A stretch of 64,000 bases of DNA, taken from the NCBI GenBank assembly GCA_019694395.1, contig JAIBCC010000027.1, positions 32,398 through 96,397 of the forward strand, written 5' to 3'. The notes below the pieces were generated by a model that saw only the letters and a program-made list of their open reading frames with translations, was not told where the DNA came from and ran no database searches. The position numbers and the translations under genes are program-made. The stretch is from Pyrinomonadaceae bacterium (GTDB lineage: Bacteria > Acidobacteriota > Blastocatellia > Pyrinomonadales > Pyrinomonadaceae). This document shows positions 17,539-26,387 of the stretch, piece after piece; the stretch's first letter is position 1; every line of letters begins with the position of its first letter.

Positions 17539-18967
17539 TCATCAATAATTCATAAAAATGTTCGTGCCTTTTTCTGGCTTTTTGATAAATTTTGTGTTTT
17601 TCCTGATTAAAATTAAATTTATTTCCTTCCGGCGTTGGCAGTTCGGCAATGTTTTCGATCTTTCCGAGATTTTCCAGAGCCAGCAAAACTACGCCACGAC
17701 TGGAAGCCTCGTGCGTGTCGGGCAAACTTAGATTTTGTCCGAAAACATCGGCAATGATTTGAGTCCAAACCGGAGATTCGCGCAACGCTCCGCCGGAAGC
17801 GATAATGGTTTTGATTTCAACAATTTGCTGTAATTGATCGTAAATCTCGGCAAAACGATACGCGACTGATTCCATCGCGGCTTGGGTAATTTCGACAGCG
17901 GTTGTGCTTTGCGTCAAACCTAAAATCGCTCCCTTGGCATTTTCGTGATAACCCGTGCTGCGCTCGCCTGCGAGGAAGGGCAAAAAGGTCAAGCCGTGCG
18001 AGTCAGGTTCGCGCATTTTTATTTCTGCCTCAACTTCGTCATCTACCTCGGCAATTTTCATTGTATCTTTTAACCAACGATACAACCCGCCGCCGTCCGA
18101 CAAAGCTCCGCCGACAATAAGTTTTTGTGCATCAATGCGATAGCACCATAAACCGCTTGGGATTTTTTTTGGGATTTCACCTTGATATGCAACCCGCATT
18201 GCCCCCGAAGTTCCGATCATCAGGGCGGCTTTTTGCTTTTGCAAACAGCCCGCACCCACATTATTTGCCGCGCCGTCACCGATTGCCAAAAACCATTTGG
18301 CGTTTTTTAAGCGTTCCCAATTACTGGTTTGAAAAGTTTCGGAATCGTCAGCAATTCGCGGTAAATTTTTCCGTTTAATTTGCAAAAAATTGACCAATTC
18401 ATCATCCCAATCGTCTTTCCGCAAATTAAAAGTCCCTGTTCCACTTGCCATCGAAACGCTTGTCACCGCTTCGCCAAATAATTTCAGAGCTAGATAATCA
18501 CTGAATGAAAGCCATTTTTTAGTTTTTTGAAAAACTTCGGGAAATTCCGCTTTGAGCCACAGTAATTTTGCTGTCCAGAAACTTGAATGAAACCTCGCGC
18601 CGGTTCGATTGTGGACTTCGTTTTCGTCCAAATTATCACGCAAAATTTGCACATATTCAGCGGGACGGGTTTCCGCCCAGGTGAAAACATTGGTCGTTGC
18701 ATTTTCTTCGGAATCAACTCCGACTAAACTATGCCAAAAACACGAAGCAGTAACATAATCAATAGTTTGCGTAGTTTTTAACAACACTTCATCTATCGCC
18801 TCACAAACCTGTGAAAAGGCTTCATCAGCCGTCAATTCCGCGCCGCCATCTTCAGTAAAATGAACAGTGCGTTCCCTTTTCACAACCGTTTCGGGCAGAA
18901 CATTTCCCGAAAAATCGTAAATTGCGGCGCGAACACTAGAAGTGCCAATGTCTAATGCGAGAATCAT
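17519..18967 (-). CDS. FGGY-family carbohydrate kinase, gluconokinase-like
   Basis: This 482-residue sugar kinase of the actin-like ATPase fold has the phosphate-1 loop LALDIGTSSVRAAIYD at the N-terminus. GTSGAMRVA, GGALSDGGGLYRWLKDTM, LPFLAGERSTGYHENAKGAILGLT and the adenosine-binding ASGGALRESPVWTQIIADVFG follow in the C-terminal domain. The LAGERSTGYHENAKG stretch is closest to bacterial gluconokinases of this family, which make 6-phosphogluconate. The transketolase three genes downstream supports a pentose phosphate role. Xylulokinase is the main alternative; substrate specificity cannot be settled by eye. Confidence 0.85.
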   Translation of the reverse strand: MILALDIGTSSVRAAIYDFSGNVLPETVVKRERTVHFTEDGGAELTADEAFSQVCEAIDEVLLKTTQTIDYVTASCFWHSLVGVDSEENATTNVFTWAETRPAEYVQILRDNLDENEVHNRTGARFHSSFWTAKLLWLKAEFPEVFQKTKKWLSFSDYLALKLFGEAVTSVSMASGTGTFNLRKDDWDDELVNFLQIKRKNLPRIADDSETFQTSNWERLKNAKWFLAIGDGAANNVGAGCLQKQKAALMIGTSGAMRVAYQGEIPKKIPSGLWCYRIDAQKLIVGGALSDGGGLYRWLKDTMKIAEVDDEVEAEIKMREPDSHGLTFLPFLAGERSTGYHENAKGAILGLTQSTTAVEITQAAMESVAYRFAEIYDQLQQIVEIKTIIASGGALRESPVWTQIIADVFGQNLSLPDTHEASSRGVVLLALENLGKIENIAELPTPEGNKFNFNQEKHKIYQKARKRHEHFYELLMNESAKF

Positions 18968-19049
18968 TTAGCGTAAATTTTAATCCAAAATTCGTGACAA
19001 GGAAAATCGAATATGAAGTTAAATAAAAATCGGCTAAACTATTTTCTTT

Positions 19050-19697
19050 ATGTTTAAGCCTAGAGTAAAAATCTGTTGTATTTCTTCAGTTGAAGAAGCG
19101 CATTTAGCCATCAAATATGGAGCATCGGCATTGGGTTTAGTCGGTCAAATGCCAAGCGGTCCCGGTGTTATTTCCGATGATGAAATTCGTGAAATCGCCA
19201 AAACTGTTCCGCCGCCAATCGGCACTTTTTTGCTGACCTGCGAAACATCTGCCGATGAAATTATCAAACATTTTCAAAAGGTAAATACCAATACAATTCA
19301 AATCGTAGATGAATTAAAATCAGGAACTTACAGCGAAATTCGGGCATCATTGCCAAATGTCAGAATTGTTCAGGTAATTCACGTTATTGATGAAAATTCG
19401 ATTGAGGAAGCGGTTAGAGTTTCGGCGGAAGTTGACGCAATTTTGCTCGACAGCGGCAATCCGAATTTGCAGATTAAAGAATTAGGCGGAACAGGTCGCA
19501 CGCACAATTGGGAACTGAGTCGAAAAATTGTGGAGAATAGTTTAAAACCTGTCTTTTTGGCAGGCGGTTTGAAAGCCGAAAATGTCCGTCAAGCGATTGA
19601 AACAGTTCAACCTTTTGGATTGGATCTATGCTCAAGTGTAAGAACTGACGGAAAACTGGATGAAAAGAAACTGGAAGAATTTTTTAAAGCGATGTAA
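19050..19697 (+). CDS. Phosphoribosylanthranilate isomerase-like protein
   Basis: This 215-residue beta/alpha barrel resembles TrpF, which converts phosphoribosylanthranilate to CdRP in tryptophan synthesis. The catalytic Cys lies in VKICCISSVEEA (usual KICG), and the general-acid Asp in AILLDSGNPNLQIKELGGTGRTHNW. The phosphate-binding end reads LAGGLKAENVRQAI followed by GLDLCSSVRTDGKLDEKKL, where classical TrpF has GVDVSSGVE. The chain is short, and no other trp gene is nearby, so it may have a related but different substrate. It stands alone between two minus-strand blocks, with a strong terminator after it. Confidence 0.75.
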   Translation: MFKPRVKICCISSVEEAHLAIKYGASALGLVGQMPSGPGVISDDEIREIAKTVPPPIGTFLLTCETSADEIIKHFQKVNTNTIQIVDELKSGTYSEIRASLPNVRIVQVIHVIDENSIEEAVRVSAEVDAILLDSGNPNLQIKELGGTGRTHNWELSRKIVENSLKPVFLAGGLKAENVRQAIETVQPFGLDLCSSVRTDGKLDEKKLEEFFKAM

Positions 19698-19698
19698 C

Positions 19699-19735
19699 AA
19701 AAAGTCAGGAAAACCTAAATGTTTCCTGACTTTTT
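19699..19735. terminator. Bidirectional terminator
   Basis: A perfect 14-bp stem (AAAAAGTCAGGAAA with TTTCCTGACTTTTT) encloses a 9-base loop. It lies between the convergent TrpF-like gene (+) and the TPR lipoprotein gene (-) and can serve both. Confidence 0.9.
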
Positions 19736-19756
19736 GCTTTCAATAATAAAAATTCG

Positions 19757-20278
19757 CTATTTCTTTTCAGTTGTCGCCGGAGCTTTTTCTTCGCCTTCTT
19801 TCGGCACCTCGCGACCCATACTTTGATAAATGCTGACGATTTGATCGTGCATTGCTTTGGCTTCTTTATCATCGGGATTTAATTTCAAACCCTTGCGAAA
19901 ATCGCCAAGCGCGGCACTGTATTGAGCGGCATCTGTCAATGCAAAAGCACGTTGAAAATAAGCAGTTGCCAGAGCCTGTTTAGCTTTGTCATCATTAGGT
20001 TTGTCTTTGTAGTCTTTCTCTGCTTTTTCAATCGCTGCTGTCATTGCCGAAACGTCAACCGGTTTTTGATTCGGCGAACCGCCGGAAGTCGAATTTGGCT
20101 GACTCATTGGCGGTTTTTGATTTTCCGTCGAATGGCTCGAAACCGTCAACTCGTCTTTCTTGGGCGAAGTTGAAGTTGTGGTCGTTGTATTGGTGTTGGT
20201 CTGCGTCTGAGTTGGAGCAGAACCACCGCAACCAATTGAAATTAAAGTAAATGCACTTAATATTAAAATCTTTTTCAT
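19757..20278 (-). CDS. TPR-containing lipoprotein
   Basis: This 173-residue protein has a lipoprotein signal peptide (MKKILILSAFTLISIGCGGS, lipid-bearing Cys at 17), a Thr/Gln/Asn/Ser-rich linker and a C-terminal pair of TPR units. The TPRs read AKQALATAYFQRAFALTDAAQYSAALGDFRKGLKLNPDDKEAKAMHDQI. The ATG at 20278 is chosen because the upstream frame lies inside the preceding gene. It starts one base after the stop of an exported dikinase-like protein and is the last gene of a long minus-strand run. It may act as a scaffold for envelope partners. Confidence 0.8.
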   Translation of the reverse strand: MKKILILSAFTLISIGCGGSAPTQTQTNTNTTTTTSTSPKKDELTVSSHSTENQKPPMSQPNSTSGGSPNQKPVDVSAMTAAIEKAEKDYKDKPNDDKAKQALATAYFQRAFALTDAAQYSAALGDFRKGLKLNPDDKEAKAMHDQIVSIYQSMGREVPKEGEEKAPATTEKK

Positions 20279-20279
20279 C

Positions 20280-22229
20280 TTATTTTTTGTCAATGTAGGG
20301 GCGTGATTGAACAATGTAAATTTTACCATTCAAAATTCCCCATTCAATATCCTGTTCTTTTTGATTGCCAAAGATATTGCGAATATTCAACGCAATTTTG
20401 GCTAAACTCAACGCTTGTCCGTTGCTTAAAATTCGTTTTGTTTTCGGATTCGCACACGGTATTTTATCTTCTTTTAATCCGCCTTTTTCATCAAATCTTT
20501 CCGTATTTTTAATGTCCGAAAGCGTCATTACCGAGACCGTGTTTGTTTTCAAACTAATCAAAACCTGTTCCGGCATTCCCCGATTATCAGTAATAATTCG
20601 ATTATGTCCGCAACCTGAGCTAATGTAAACTACATTTTTATTTTCTTTATCAGAAGGGTCAACCGTGAACATTACTCCGCCGCGATCCATATTTATTCCG
20701 ACTTGGATCAATGCTGACATATAAACACTATCTTGAGCCACATACTGACGAACTCGGGCTTCATAAGCATTAAAATTCCAAAGTGATGCCCAAACGTATT
20801 TTACACCATTGATAAGCTGTTCTTCATTAACCACATTTTCTTTGCTCGAATAAAGCCCGGCACCGGAGAAATTCGGTAAATCCTCGGAATTTGAAGAACT
20901 GCGGACAAATACCGGTTTTCCGCCAAGCTGTGTTTTCCATTGAGCAATTATTTCTTTTTTTAGCCCTTCATCAAATTTGCCTTCCATTATCATTTTGCGA
21001 AAACCTTCGAGTTTTTTATTACGGATACGCGGGTTATGCACAAAATCGTTGTCCATTGTGTAATCCTCAATGATTTTGTCAAAACCGTTGTCTTTCATAA
21101 ATTTGTCATACCAATAGAAAGGCACAGTAAAACCGTCAGGAACGACAATATTAGGTATTTTAGCGTGCAGTATTTCGCCTAAATTAGCAGATTTTCCGCC
21201 GTAAACAATGCTGTCTTTTTTTCGCATTTCACCCAAAGCGGCAAGTTTTTTGACTTCCAGATTTGAGGGAGCTTCACGATCAAGCGGAGTTTGCGAAGAC
21301 GGCAATTTCAATTCGTCAAGCGTGGCAGGTTTGACTTCTACGCCGGTAAAACTTGCATTCAATGAAACCCAGCGTTCGTTGTATTCTTTGTATAATCTAT
21401 CGGCATCTTTAATATAAACATTAGGAATATTCCAGCCTTTTGCCAAAATATTGATATGTGAAAGCGGAGTTGAAGGTTTCGCCACGATAATTCCGCGCAC
21501 GGGTGGCAAACTTTCGGGTAATTCCTTCAAAATTAGAATTTCGTTATCCCCAATCTCAACCGTATCGTCTAATTTTTCAATGATGTGAATTCGTCCAACT
21601 GCTTTTCCGGTATTCAAAGCCAAATATTCCTGATTTTTGTTGATTTCGTCCTGTGAAACCTCGGGAAGGTTCAAATTTGCCGCCATTTCATCCTGACGAA
21701 CAGAATTCGGCTTAAAACTAACGGGCTGAAAAAAAGTTTTATTTATAACCTCGTGTGCAGTTTTGATATGTTGTGTATTAGCTGTATCACCTTCCCATAA
21801 CTCCCAAGTCCATTTTTCCACTGTTTTTTGCCACGCGATCGTGCCGACAATAAACCGTCTGTCATCACCATTGTAAGCCGCTTTAGTTAAATCAGTTCCG
21901 AGCGGCGCAAGTCCCGTTGCATACAAAAAATCCTTGTGAAAGCGGAACTTTTGCGAGTTGACGTAATAAATGCGATTTTTGTTGCGGCGGTCAATAACAA
22001 ACATCGTATGGGGAAGTGCGTAGGAAGTTCCCTGATGATAGACCCGTCCGATCTTGTCAAAATCTTCTTGCGAACTGATTTTGGGCAAAGAGTTATTAGG
22101 CGAGTCGGGGCGTTTGTCAATCGTTTCGCCTGATGATTGAGGGGCATTGTAAACACGAGGTCTTTGTCCAAAAATATTGATGCCGGACAAAACAATTAAA
22201 AATAAAATTAAAAAGACAAATTTTTTCAT
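20280..22229 (-). CDS. Exported phosphohistidine/ATP-grasp (PEP-synthase-like) protein, copy 2
   Basis: This 649-residue paralogue of the gene just upstream has a signal peptide (residues 1-21, ending NIFGQ). An N-terminal domain of about 210 residues (KISSQEDFDKIGRVYHQGTSYALPHTMFVIDRR) follows. Next comes a PEP-utiliser mobile domain, GIIVAKPSTPLSHINILAKG, with the phospho-accepting His near residue 257. The C-terminal half is a PPDK-type ATP-grasp domain with KPVFVRSSSNSEDLPNFSGAGLY and EQDIEWGILNGKIYIVQSRP. In PEP synthase the ATP-grasp comes first, whereas here the His domain does, as in plant glucan water dikinase. Export of a protein using ATP is puzzling. The annotated function is an inference from domains. 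Confidence 0.8.
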   Translation of the reverse strand: MKKFVFLILFLIVLSGINIFGQRPRVYNAPQSSGETIDKRPDSPNNSLPKISSQEDFDKIGRVYHQGTSYALPHTMFVIDRRNKNRIYYVNSQKFRFHKDFLYATGLAPLGTDLTKAAYNGDDRRFIVGTIAWQKTVEKWTWELWEGDTANTQHIKTAHEVINKTFFQPVSFKPNSVRQDEMAANLNLPEVSQDEINKNQEYLALNTGKAVGRIHIIEKLDDTVEIGDNEILILKELPESLPPVRGIIVAKPSTPLSHINILAKGWNIPNVYIKDADRLYKEYNERWVSLNASFTGVEVKPATLDELKLPSSQTPLDREAPSNLEVKKLAALGEMRKKDSIVYGGKSANLGEILHAKIPNIVVPDGFTVPFYWYDKFMKDNGFDKIIEDYTMDNDFVHNPRIRNKKLEGFRKMIMEGKFDEGLKKEIIAQWKTQLGGKPVFVRSSSNSEDLPNFSGAGLYSSKENVVNEEQLINGVKYVWASLWNFNAYEARVRQYVAQDSVYMSALIQVGINMDRGGVMFTVDPSDKENKNVVYISSGCGHNRIITDNRGMPEQVLISLKTNTVSVMTLSDIKNTERFDEKGGLKEDKIPCANPKTKRILSNGQALSLAKIALNIRNIFGNQKEQDIEWGILNGKIYIVQSRPYIDKK

Positions 22230-22232
22230 AAA

Positions 22233-24203
22233 CTATTTCTTTTCAATATATGGTCGGGATTGAACGATATAGATTTTACCATTTATTATTCCCCATTCAA
22301 TATCTTGCGGGGTTTTGTCGCCAAAAACTTTGCGAATATTGAGGGCAGTTTTGGCTAAAGCTCGCGCCTGTGAATCGTTCAAAATCCGTTTGGTTTTCGG
22401 ATTGGCGCAGTTATCATTGGTTTCTTTTAAATCGCCTTTTTCATCAAATCTGAGCGAATTTTTGATGTCTGAAATCGTCATTACCACAACTGCATTTGAT
22501 TTTGGATTAATTAAAATTTGTTCGGGCATTCCGCCGTTTCCTGTGACGGGTGAATTATGACCGCAAACCGAACTGATATAGACTGCGTTTTTGTTTCGTG
22601 CGTCAAAAGGGTCAACCGTGAACATCACGCCGCCGCGATCCATATCCACACCGATTTGGATAAGTGTTGACATATAAACGCTTTGCTGTTCGATATAGTT
22701 TCTTACGCGAGCTTCATAAGCCTGAAAATTCCAGAGGGATGCCCAGGTCGTTTTGACGGCTTTGATAAGTTCTTCTTCGGTGCGGACATTAGCCACGCTT
22801 TTATATAATCCTGCACCCGAAAAATTCGGCAGATCTTCGGAATTTGACGAGCTGCGAACAAATACTGGTTTTGCGCCAAGCTGCGTTTTCCATTTGTTTA
22901 TAATTTCGGCTTTCAAACTTTCATCAAATTTTCCCGCCATAATCTTGTTCCGCAATTCTTCCAACTTTCCTTTGCGAAAGCGTGGGTTGTGAACAAAGTT
23001 ATCGTCGTCTTCCTGATTTTCGATTGTTTCTTGTAAATTATTGTCTTTGATGAATTTATCATACCAATAATAAGGAATTGTAAAACCGTCGGGAACGACA
23101 ATGTTCGGGATTTTGGCGTTCAGCATTTCGCCCAAATTAGCGGATTTTCCACCGTAAGCGAGACTGTCTCTCTTTCTGATTTCGCCCAAAGCTGCAAGTT
23201 TTTTGATGTCTAAATTACCCGGAGCATTACGCGGCTGCGGACATTTTTCGGGATGTTCTTTGCAAAAATTATCAATCTGTCCGCCGGTTGTAACTCGTTT
23301 ATAACTGTAATTTACCAGATTCGCGTTAAATTCTATCCAATAGGTATCCAGCTCTTTAAAAAGTTTATCAGCATCTTTGATGTAAACATTAGGAATATTC
23401 CAGCCTTTCGCTAAAATATTGACGTGCGAAAGCGGAGTCGAAGGTTTCGCCACAATAATTCCGCGCACCGCCGGCAAATTATCAGGTAATTCTTTGAGAA
23501 TTAAAATTTCGTTATCGCCGATTTCAACCGTATCATCCAATTTTTCAATGATGTGAATTCGTCCGACTGCTTTTCCGGTGTTCAAAGCCAGATATTCCTG
23601 ATTTTTATTGATTTCGTCCTGCGTAACTTTTGGAATATTGAGACTTGCACAAGCATCTTCCTGCCGAATCGAATTTGGTTTATAACTGACAGTTTGGAAA
23701 AAAGACTTATTGATCGTATCGTGTGCGGTTTTAATATGTTGGGCGTTGGCTAAATCGCCTTCCCACAATTCCCAAGTCCATTTTTCCACCGTCTTTTGCC
23801 AGGCAATTGTGCCGACAATGAATCGTCTGTTTTCATCAAAATACGCGGCTTTATAAATATCAGAGCCAAGCGGCGCAAGTCCGGTCGAATAGAGAAAATC
23901 TTTGTGAAAACGGAACATTTGCGAATTTACATAGTAAATTTTGTTATTATCGCGGCGGTCAATGATAAACATTGTGTGAAGCATCGCGTATGGCGTATTT
24001 TGATGATAAGTGCGCCCGATTTTATTGAAATCGGCTTGCGAGGCAATTTTTGGAAGATATTTTTTGACAGTATCTGGCTTTTTGTCCATCGCGCCTTTCG
24101 GTTCACGAGTCGGCGAAGGCTTGCGTGCCATTTGTCCGAAAATAATTGTTTGGGATAGAAAAAATAAGGTGAAAAATAAGGTCAATGTTTTCAAAGATTT
24201 CAT
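22233..24203 (-). CDS. Exported phosphohistidine/ATP-grasp (PEP-synthase-like) protein, copy 1
   Basis: This 656-residue protein has the same layout as its tandem partner: a signal peptide to about residue 24 (TIIFGQ), an N-terminal unknown domain, and the His mobile domain (IVAKPSTPLSHVNILAKGWNIPNVYI, His near residue 258). A PPDK-type ATP-binding domain closes it (AKPVFVRSSSNSEDLPNFSGAGLY near 450, MDRGGVMFTVDPFDARNKN, TPQDIEWGIINGKIYIVQSRPYIEKK at the end). No PEP/pyruvate barrel is present, so a complete PEP synthase reaction is not expected. Three bases separate the pair, pointing to recent tandem duplication with divergence concentrated in the linker after the His domain. Confidence 0.8.
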   Translation of the reverse strand: MKSLKTLTLFFTLFFLSQTIIFGQMARKPSPTREPKGAMDKKPDTVKKYLPKIASQADFNKIGRTYHQNTPYAMLHTMFIIDRRDNNKIYYVNSQMFRFHKDFLYSTGLAPLGSDIYKAAYFDENRRFIVGTIAWQKTVEKWTWELWEGDLANAQHIKTAHDTINKSFFQTVSYKPNSIRQEDACASLNIPKVTQDEINKNQEYLALNTGKAVGRIHIIEKLDDTVEIGDNEILILKELPDNLPAVRGIIVAKPSTPLSHVNILAKGWNIPNVYIKDADKLFKELDTYWIEFNANLVNYSYKRVTTGGQIDNFCKEHPEKCPQPRNAPGNLDIKKLAALGEIRKRDSLAYGGKSANLGEMLNAKIPNIVVPDGFTIPYYWYDKFIKDNNLQETIENQEDDDNFVHNPRFRKGKLEELRNKIMAGKFDESLKAEIINKWKTQLGAKPVFVRSSSNSEDLPNFSGAGLYKSVANVRTEEELIKAVKTTWASLWNFQAYEARVRNYIEQQSVYMSTLIQIGVDMDRGGVMFTVDPFDARNKNAVYISSVCGHNSPVTGNGGMPEQILINPKSNAVVVMTISDIKNSLRFDEKGDLKETNDNCANPKTKRILNDSQARALAKTALNIRKVFGDKTPQDIEWGIINGKIYIVQSRPYIEKK

Positions 24204-24209
24204 AAAATT

Positions 24210-24845
24210 TTACTCCAAAAATCGTTTTCGTAAAGGTTTTAATTCGTCGCTGGCTTCCAGATGAATGCCTAGATCAGTAATAATTCCATCAGTCAAATCA
24301 TAGACCCATCCATGAATCCGTAAAATCTGTCCGCGACTCCAGGCATCCTGAACAATTGTAGTTTCACCAACGTTCTGGACTTGTTCGATGACATTTAACT
24401 CACAAAGTTTGTTTAACTTATCTTCTTCATCATCAAATTTTGCCAAAACATCTTCATAAAGATTTGCTACATCCTGAATATGCCGCAGCCAATTATCAAT
24501 TAAACCGTGACGTTTATTCTCTAAAGCGGCTTTGACACCGCCGCAACCGTAATGACCGCAAACAATTATATGTTTGACTTTGAGAACTTCAACCGCAAAT
24601 TGCAAAACCGAAAGGCAATTCATATCGGTATGAATAACCAAATTTGCGATGTTGCGATGAACAAAAACTTCGCCCGGCAACAATCCAACAATATTACTCG
24701 CCGAAACGCGACTGTCTGAGCAACCAATCCAAACATATTCGGGATTTTGCTGTTTAGCTAACTCGGATAAAAAAGTGGGACGAGTTTTTTTTAAGTTTTC
24801 CGACCATTTTTTATTATTGTCGAGTAAGTGTCTAAGTGTTTTCAC
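24210..24845 (-). CDS. Beta-class carbonic anhydrase
   Basis: This zinc enzyme interconverts CO2 and bicarbonate. The 211-residue sequence has all key residues: C42 with D44 and R46 in WIGCSDSRVSASNIVGLLPGE, then H98 and C101 in IIVCGHYGCGGVKAAL. C42, H98 and C101 bind zinc; D44 and R46 form the catalytic dyad. There is no signal peptide, so it is cytoplasmic. GTG is the start. It sits 4 bases after the glycosyltransferase stop and 6 bases before the dikinase-like pair, so it is in one run with them. A bicarbonate-dependent partner is not obvious. Confidence 0.95.
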   Translation of the reverse strand: MKTLRHLLDNNKKWSENLKKTRPTFLSELAKQQNPEYVWIGCSDSRVSASNIVGLLPGEVFVHRNIANLVIHTDMNCLSVLQFAVEVLKVKHIIVCGHYGCGGVKAALENKRHGLIDNWLRHIQDVANLYEDVLAKFDDEEDKLNKLCELNVIEQVQNVGETTIVQDAWSRGQILRIHGWVYDLTDGIITDLGIHLEASDELKPLRKRFLE

Positions 24846-24849
24846 AGGA

Positions 24850-26106
24850 TTATTTTAGCAGTTTCTCAATTTCATCACACGCAGTCTGAGTTCCATTTTC
24901 CGAATCAATAATTTGTTTTACTTTAAGTGCATTGGTCTTATAACTTTCATCCGATAAAATTTTACGCAATTTTTCTGCCACAACCTTAGCTTTGTAATTA
25001 TCACGTCTAATAGTTTCACTGACGCCCAAACGTCGGCAACGGGCGGCATTATCAGGCTGGTCGTGCGAATACGGCATCACGATCATCGGCACACCTGCCC
25101 GCAAAACCTGCGAAGTAGTTCCGATTCCGCCTTGATGCACAATCGCACAAGCACGCGGAAAAAGCTGTGAATACGGAGCATAATCAAAGCCGACTCTTTG
25201 CTCATCCAAGCCTTTCGGCGGTTGGTTAAAAGTTCCGTAGAGCATCACTGCTCTTTTGTTTAAGATTTTAGCGGCAGAAATGCTTTGCTCATAAAAATCC
25301 CGCGCATCCATCACCGCCGCACTTCCCAATGTGAAAACTATCGGCGGTTCGCCGGCATCCAAAAATTTATCCAAATCTTCGGACATATTTCCTAAATCCT
25401 GGTTTCCGTCATAAAAACAAAAACCTGTTTGCACAGTAGATTTTGCCCAATCGGGCTGCGGTTGCGCCAATGCTTTGGAAAACATTGCTAAGTGCAGCAG
25501 CTTTGAATATTTATCGCCGAACATCGGATCATGATTTTCACTTAAACCAAGCTCGCGGCGAAATTCTCGATAAGGCTTAAACCATTTGTGAAAAACGCTT
25601 TTGGCAATTCCCAAAATCATTTTATGAAAAAGTTTCGGCATAAACCGAAGTTTTTCAAGGACTTCCGCGTTAGGATAAACACTCGGATCGTCCGTTGATA
25701 AAAACGAAATCGGAGCCAGCGAAGTAGAAACCCATTTAATTCCAGTTTTTTCAACCACGGATTTGATCGGCAGAACAACTTCGCCTGAAATTATGAGGTC
25801 GGCATCTTCAACCGCTTTCATCATATCTTCATACATCGGACGCAGATTCGGCAGCAGAATTTCATTGAACATCAATTCCGGTCCGGTTTTAATGTCCATC
25901 AAACGTCTGACTAAATCACGGTCTTCCGGGTCAAGGTTTGGACGCAACGGCGAGATTTCAAATCCAAGTAACTCGAATTTTTCCCGAAATGCTTCCATCA
26001 CATTAAATTTGACCTCGTGACCGCGCTTTCTCAATTCCAAACCAAGCGCAATCTTCGGATGGATGTCACCAAGCGAACCAAAAGTTGATAAAACGATTTT
26101 TGCCAT
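24850..26106 (-). CDS. UGT/MGT-type glycosyltransferase (GT1 family)
   Basis: This 418-residue GT-B enzyme uses a nucleotide sugar. The N-terminal Rossmann half starts MAKIVLSTFGSLGDIHPKIALGLELRKRGHEV. The donor-binding half has VFTLGSAAVMDARDF, FDYAPYSQLFPRACAIVHQGGIGTTSQVLRAGVPMIVMPYSHDQPDNAARCRRLG. This HQGG..Q/DQ pattern is typical of sterol, macrolide and rhamnolipid-type transferases, so the acceptor is likely a small lipid or hydrophobic molecule. The frame is open to a GTG at 26118; the ATG at 26106 fits the family better. A dispersed repeat begins at once upstream and leaves no good ribosome binding site. Confidence 0.9.
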   Translation of the reverse strand: MAKIVLSTFGSLGDIHPKIALGLELRKRGHEVKFNVMEAFREKFELLGFEISPLRPNLDPEDRDLVRRLMDIKTGPELMFNEILLPNLRPMYEDMMKAVEDADLIISGEVVLPIKSVVEKTGIKWVSTSLAPISFLSTDDPSVYPNAEVLEKLRFMPKLFHKMILGIAKSVFHKWFKPYREFRRELGLSENHDPMFGDKYSKLLHLAMFSKALAQPQPDWAKSTVQTGFCFYDGNQDLGNMSEDLDKFLDAGEPPIVFTLGSAAVMDARDFYEQSISAAKILNKRAVMLYGTFNQPPKGLDEQRVGFDYAPYSQLFPRACAIVHQGGIGTTSQVLRAGVPMIVMPYSHDQPDNAARCRRLGVSETIRRDNYKAKVVAEKLRKILSDESYKTNALKVKQIIDSENGTQTACDEIEKLLK

Positions 26107-26116
26107 AAAGTTTTTC

Positions 26117-26141
26117 ACCGCAGAGACGCGGAGACGCAGAG
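26117..26141 (+). repeat. Dispersed heptad repeat, family A, left arm of an inverted pair
   Basis: accgcagagacgcgg followed by agacgcagag. It matches the reverse complement of 26203-26227 at 22 of 25 positions, with a 61-base spacer containing the stop codon of the small membrane protein. Confidence 0.75.
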
Positions 26142-26165
26142 CTTTTTAGGTAATGTTTTGAAACT

Positions 26166-26387
26166 TTATTGATTTTCTTCTTCTTTACCTGATTCTGAAT
26201 TTCTTTGCGTCTCTGCGTCTTTGCGGTTTGATTTTTCTGTAATTTGGAATCGAATACTGACAAAAAAGCAGACTGCGCCAATAACAGCCGAAACAAAAAC
26301 GCCGTCCATATTGTTCAGCCATAAGAAAAATGCGGCAACTCCGAGCAGGACTACCGCTAAAATTTTAAAGGTGAATTCCCAGTTCAT
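26166..26387 (-). CDS. Small two-helix membrane protein
   Basis: This 73-residue protein has two membrane segments (about residues 7-24 and 29-46: FKILAVVLLGVAAFFLWL and GVFVSAVIGAVCFFVSI) and a polar tail. The tail, NRKDAETQRNSESGKEEENQ, is largely encoded by a dispersed DNA repeat. Its start overlaps the Thg1-like stop by 4 bases, so it is translated from the same message. The function is unknown. Confidence 0.7.
   Translation of the reverse strand: MNWEFTFKILAVVLLGVAAFFLWLNNMDGVFVSAVIGAVCFFVSIRFQITEKSNRKDAETQRNSESGKEEENQ
26203..26227 (-). repeat. Dispersed heptad repeat, family A, right arm of an inverted pair
   Basis: ctttgcgtctctgcg followed by tctttgcggt. It forms an imperfect 25-bp inverted repeat with 26117-26141 and encodes the tail of the small membrane protein. 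Confidence 0.75.

Noticed and set aside
19050..19697. Novel tryptophan-pathway enzyme variant
   Set aside because: The CSSVRTDG motif is unusual but both catalytic residues are present. Without homologue comparison it is not a strong claim.
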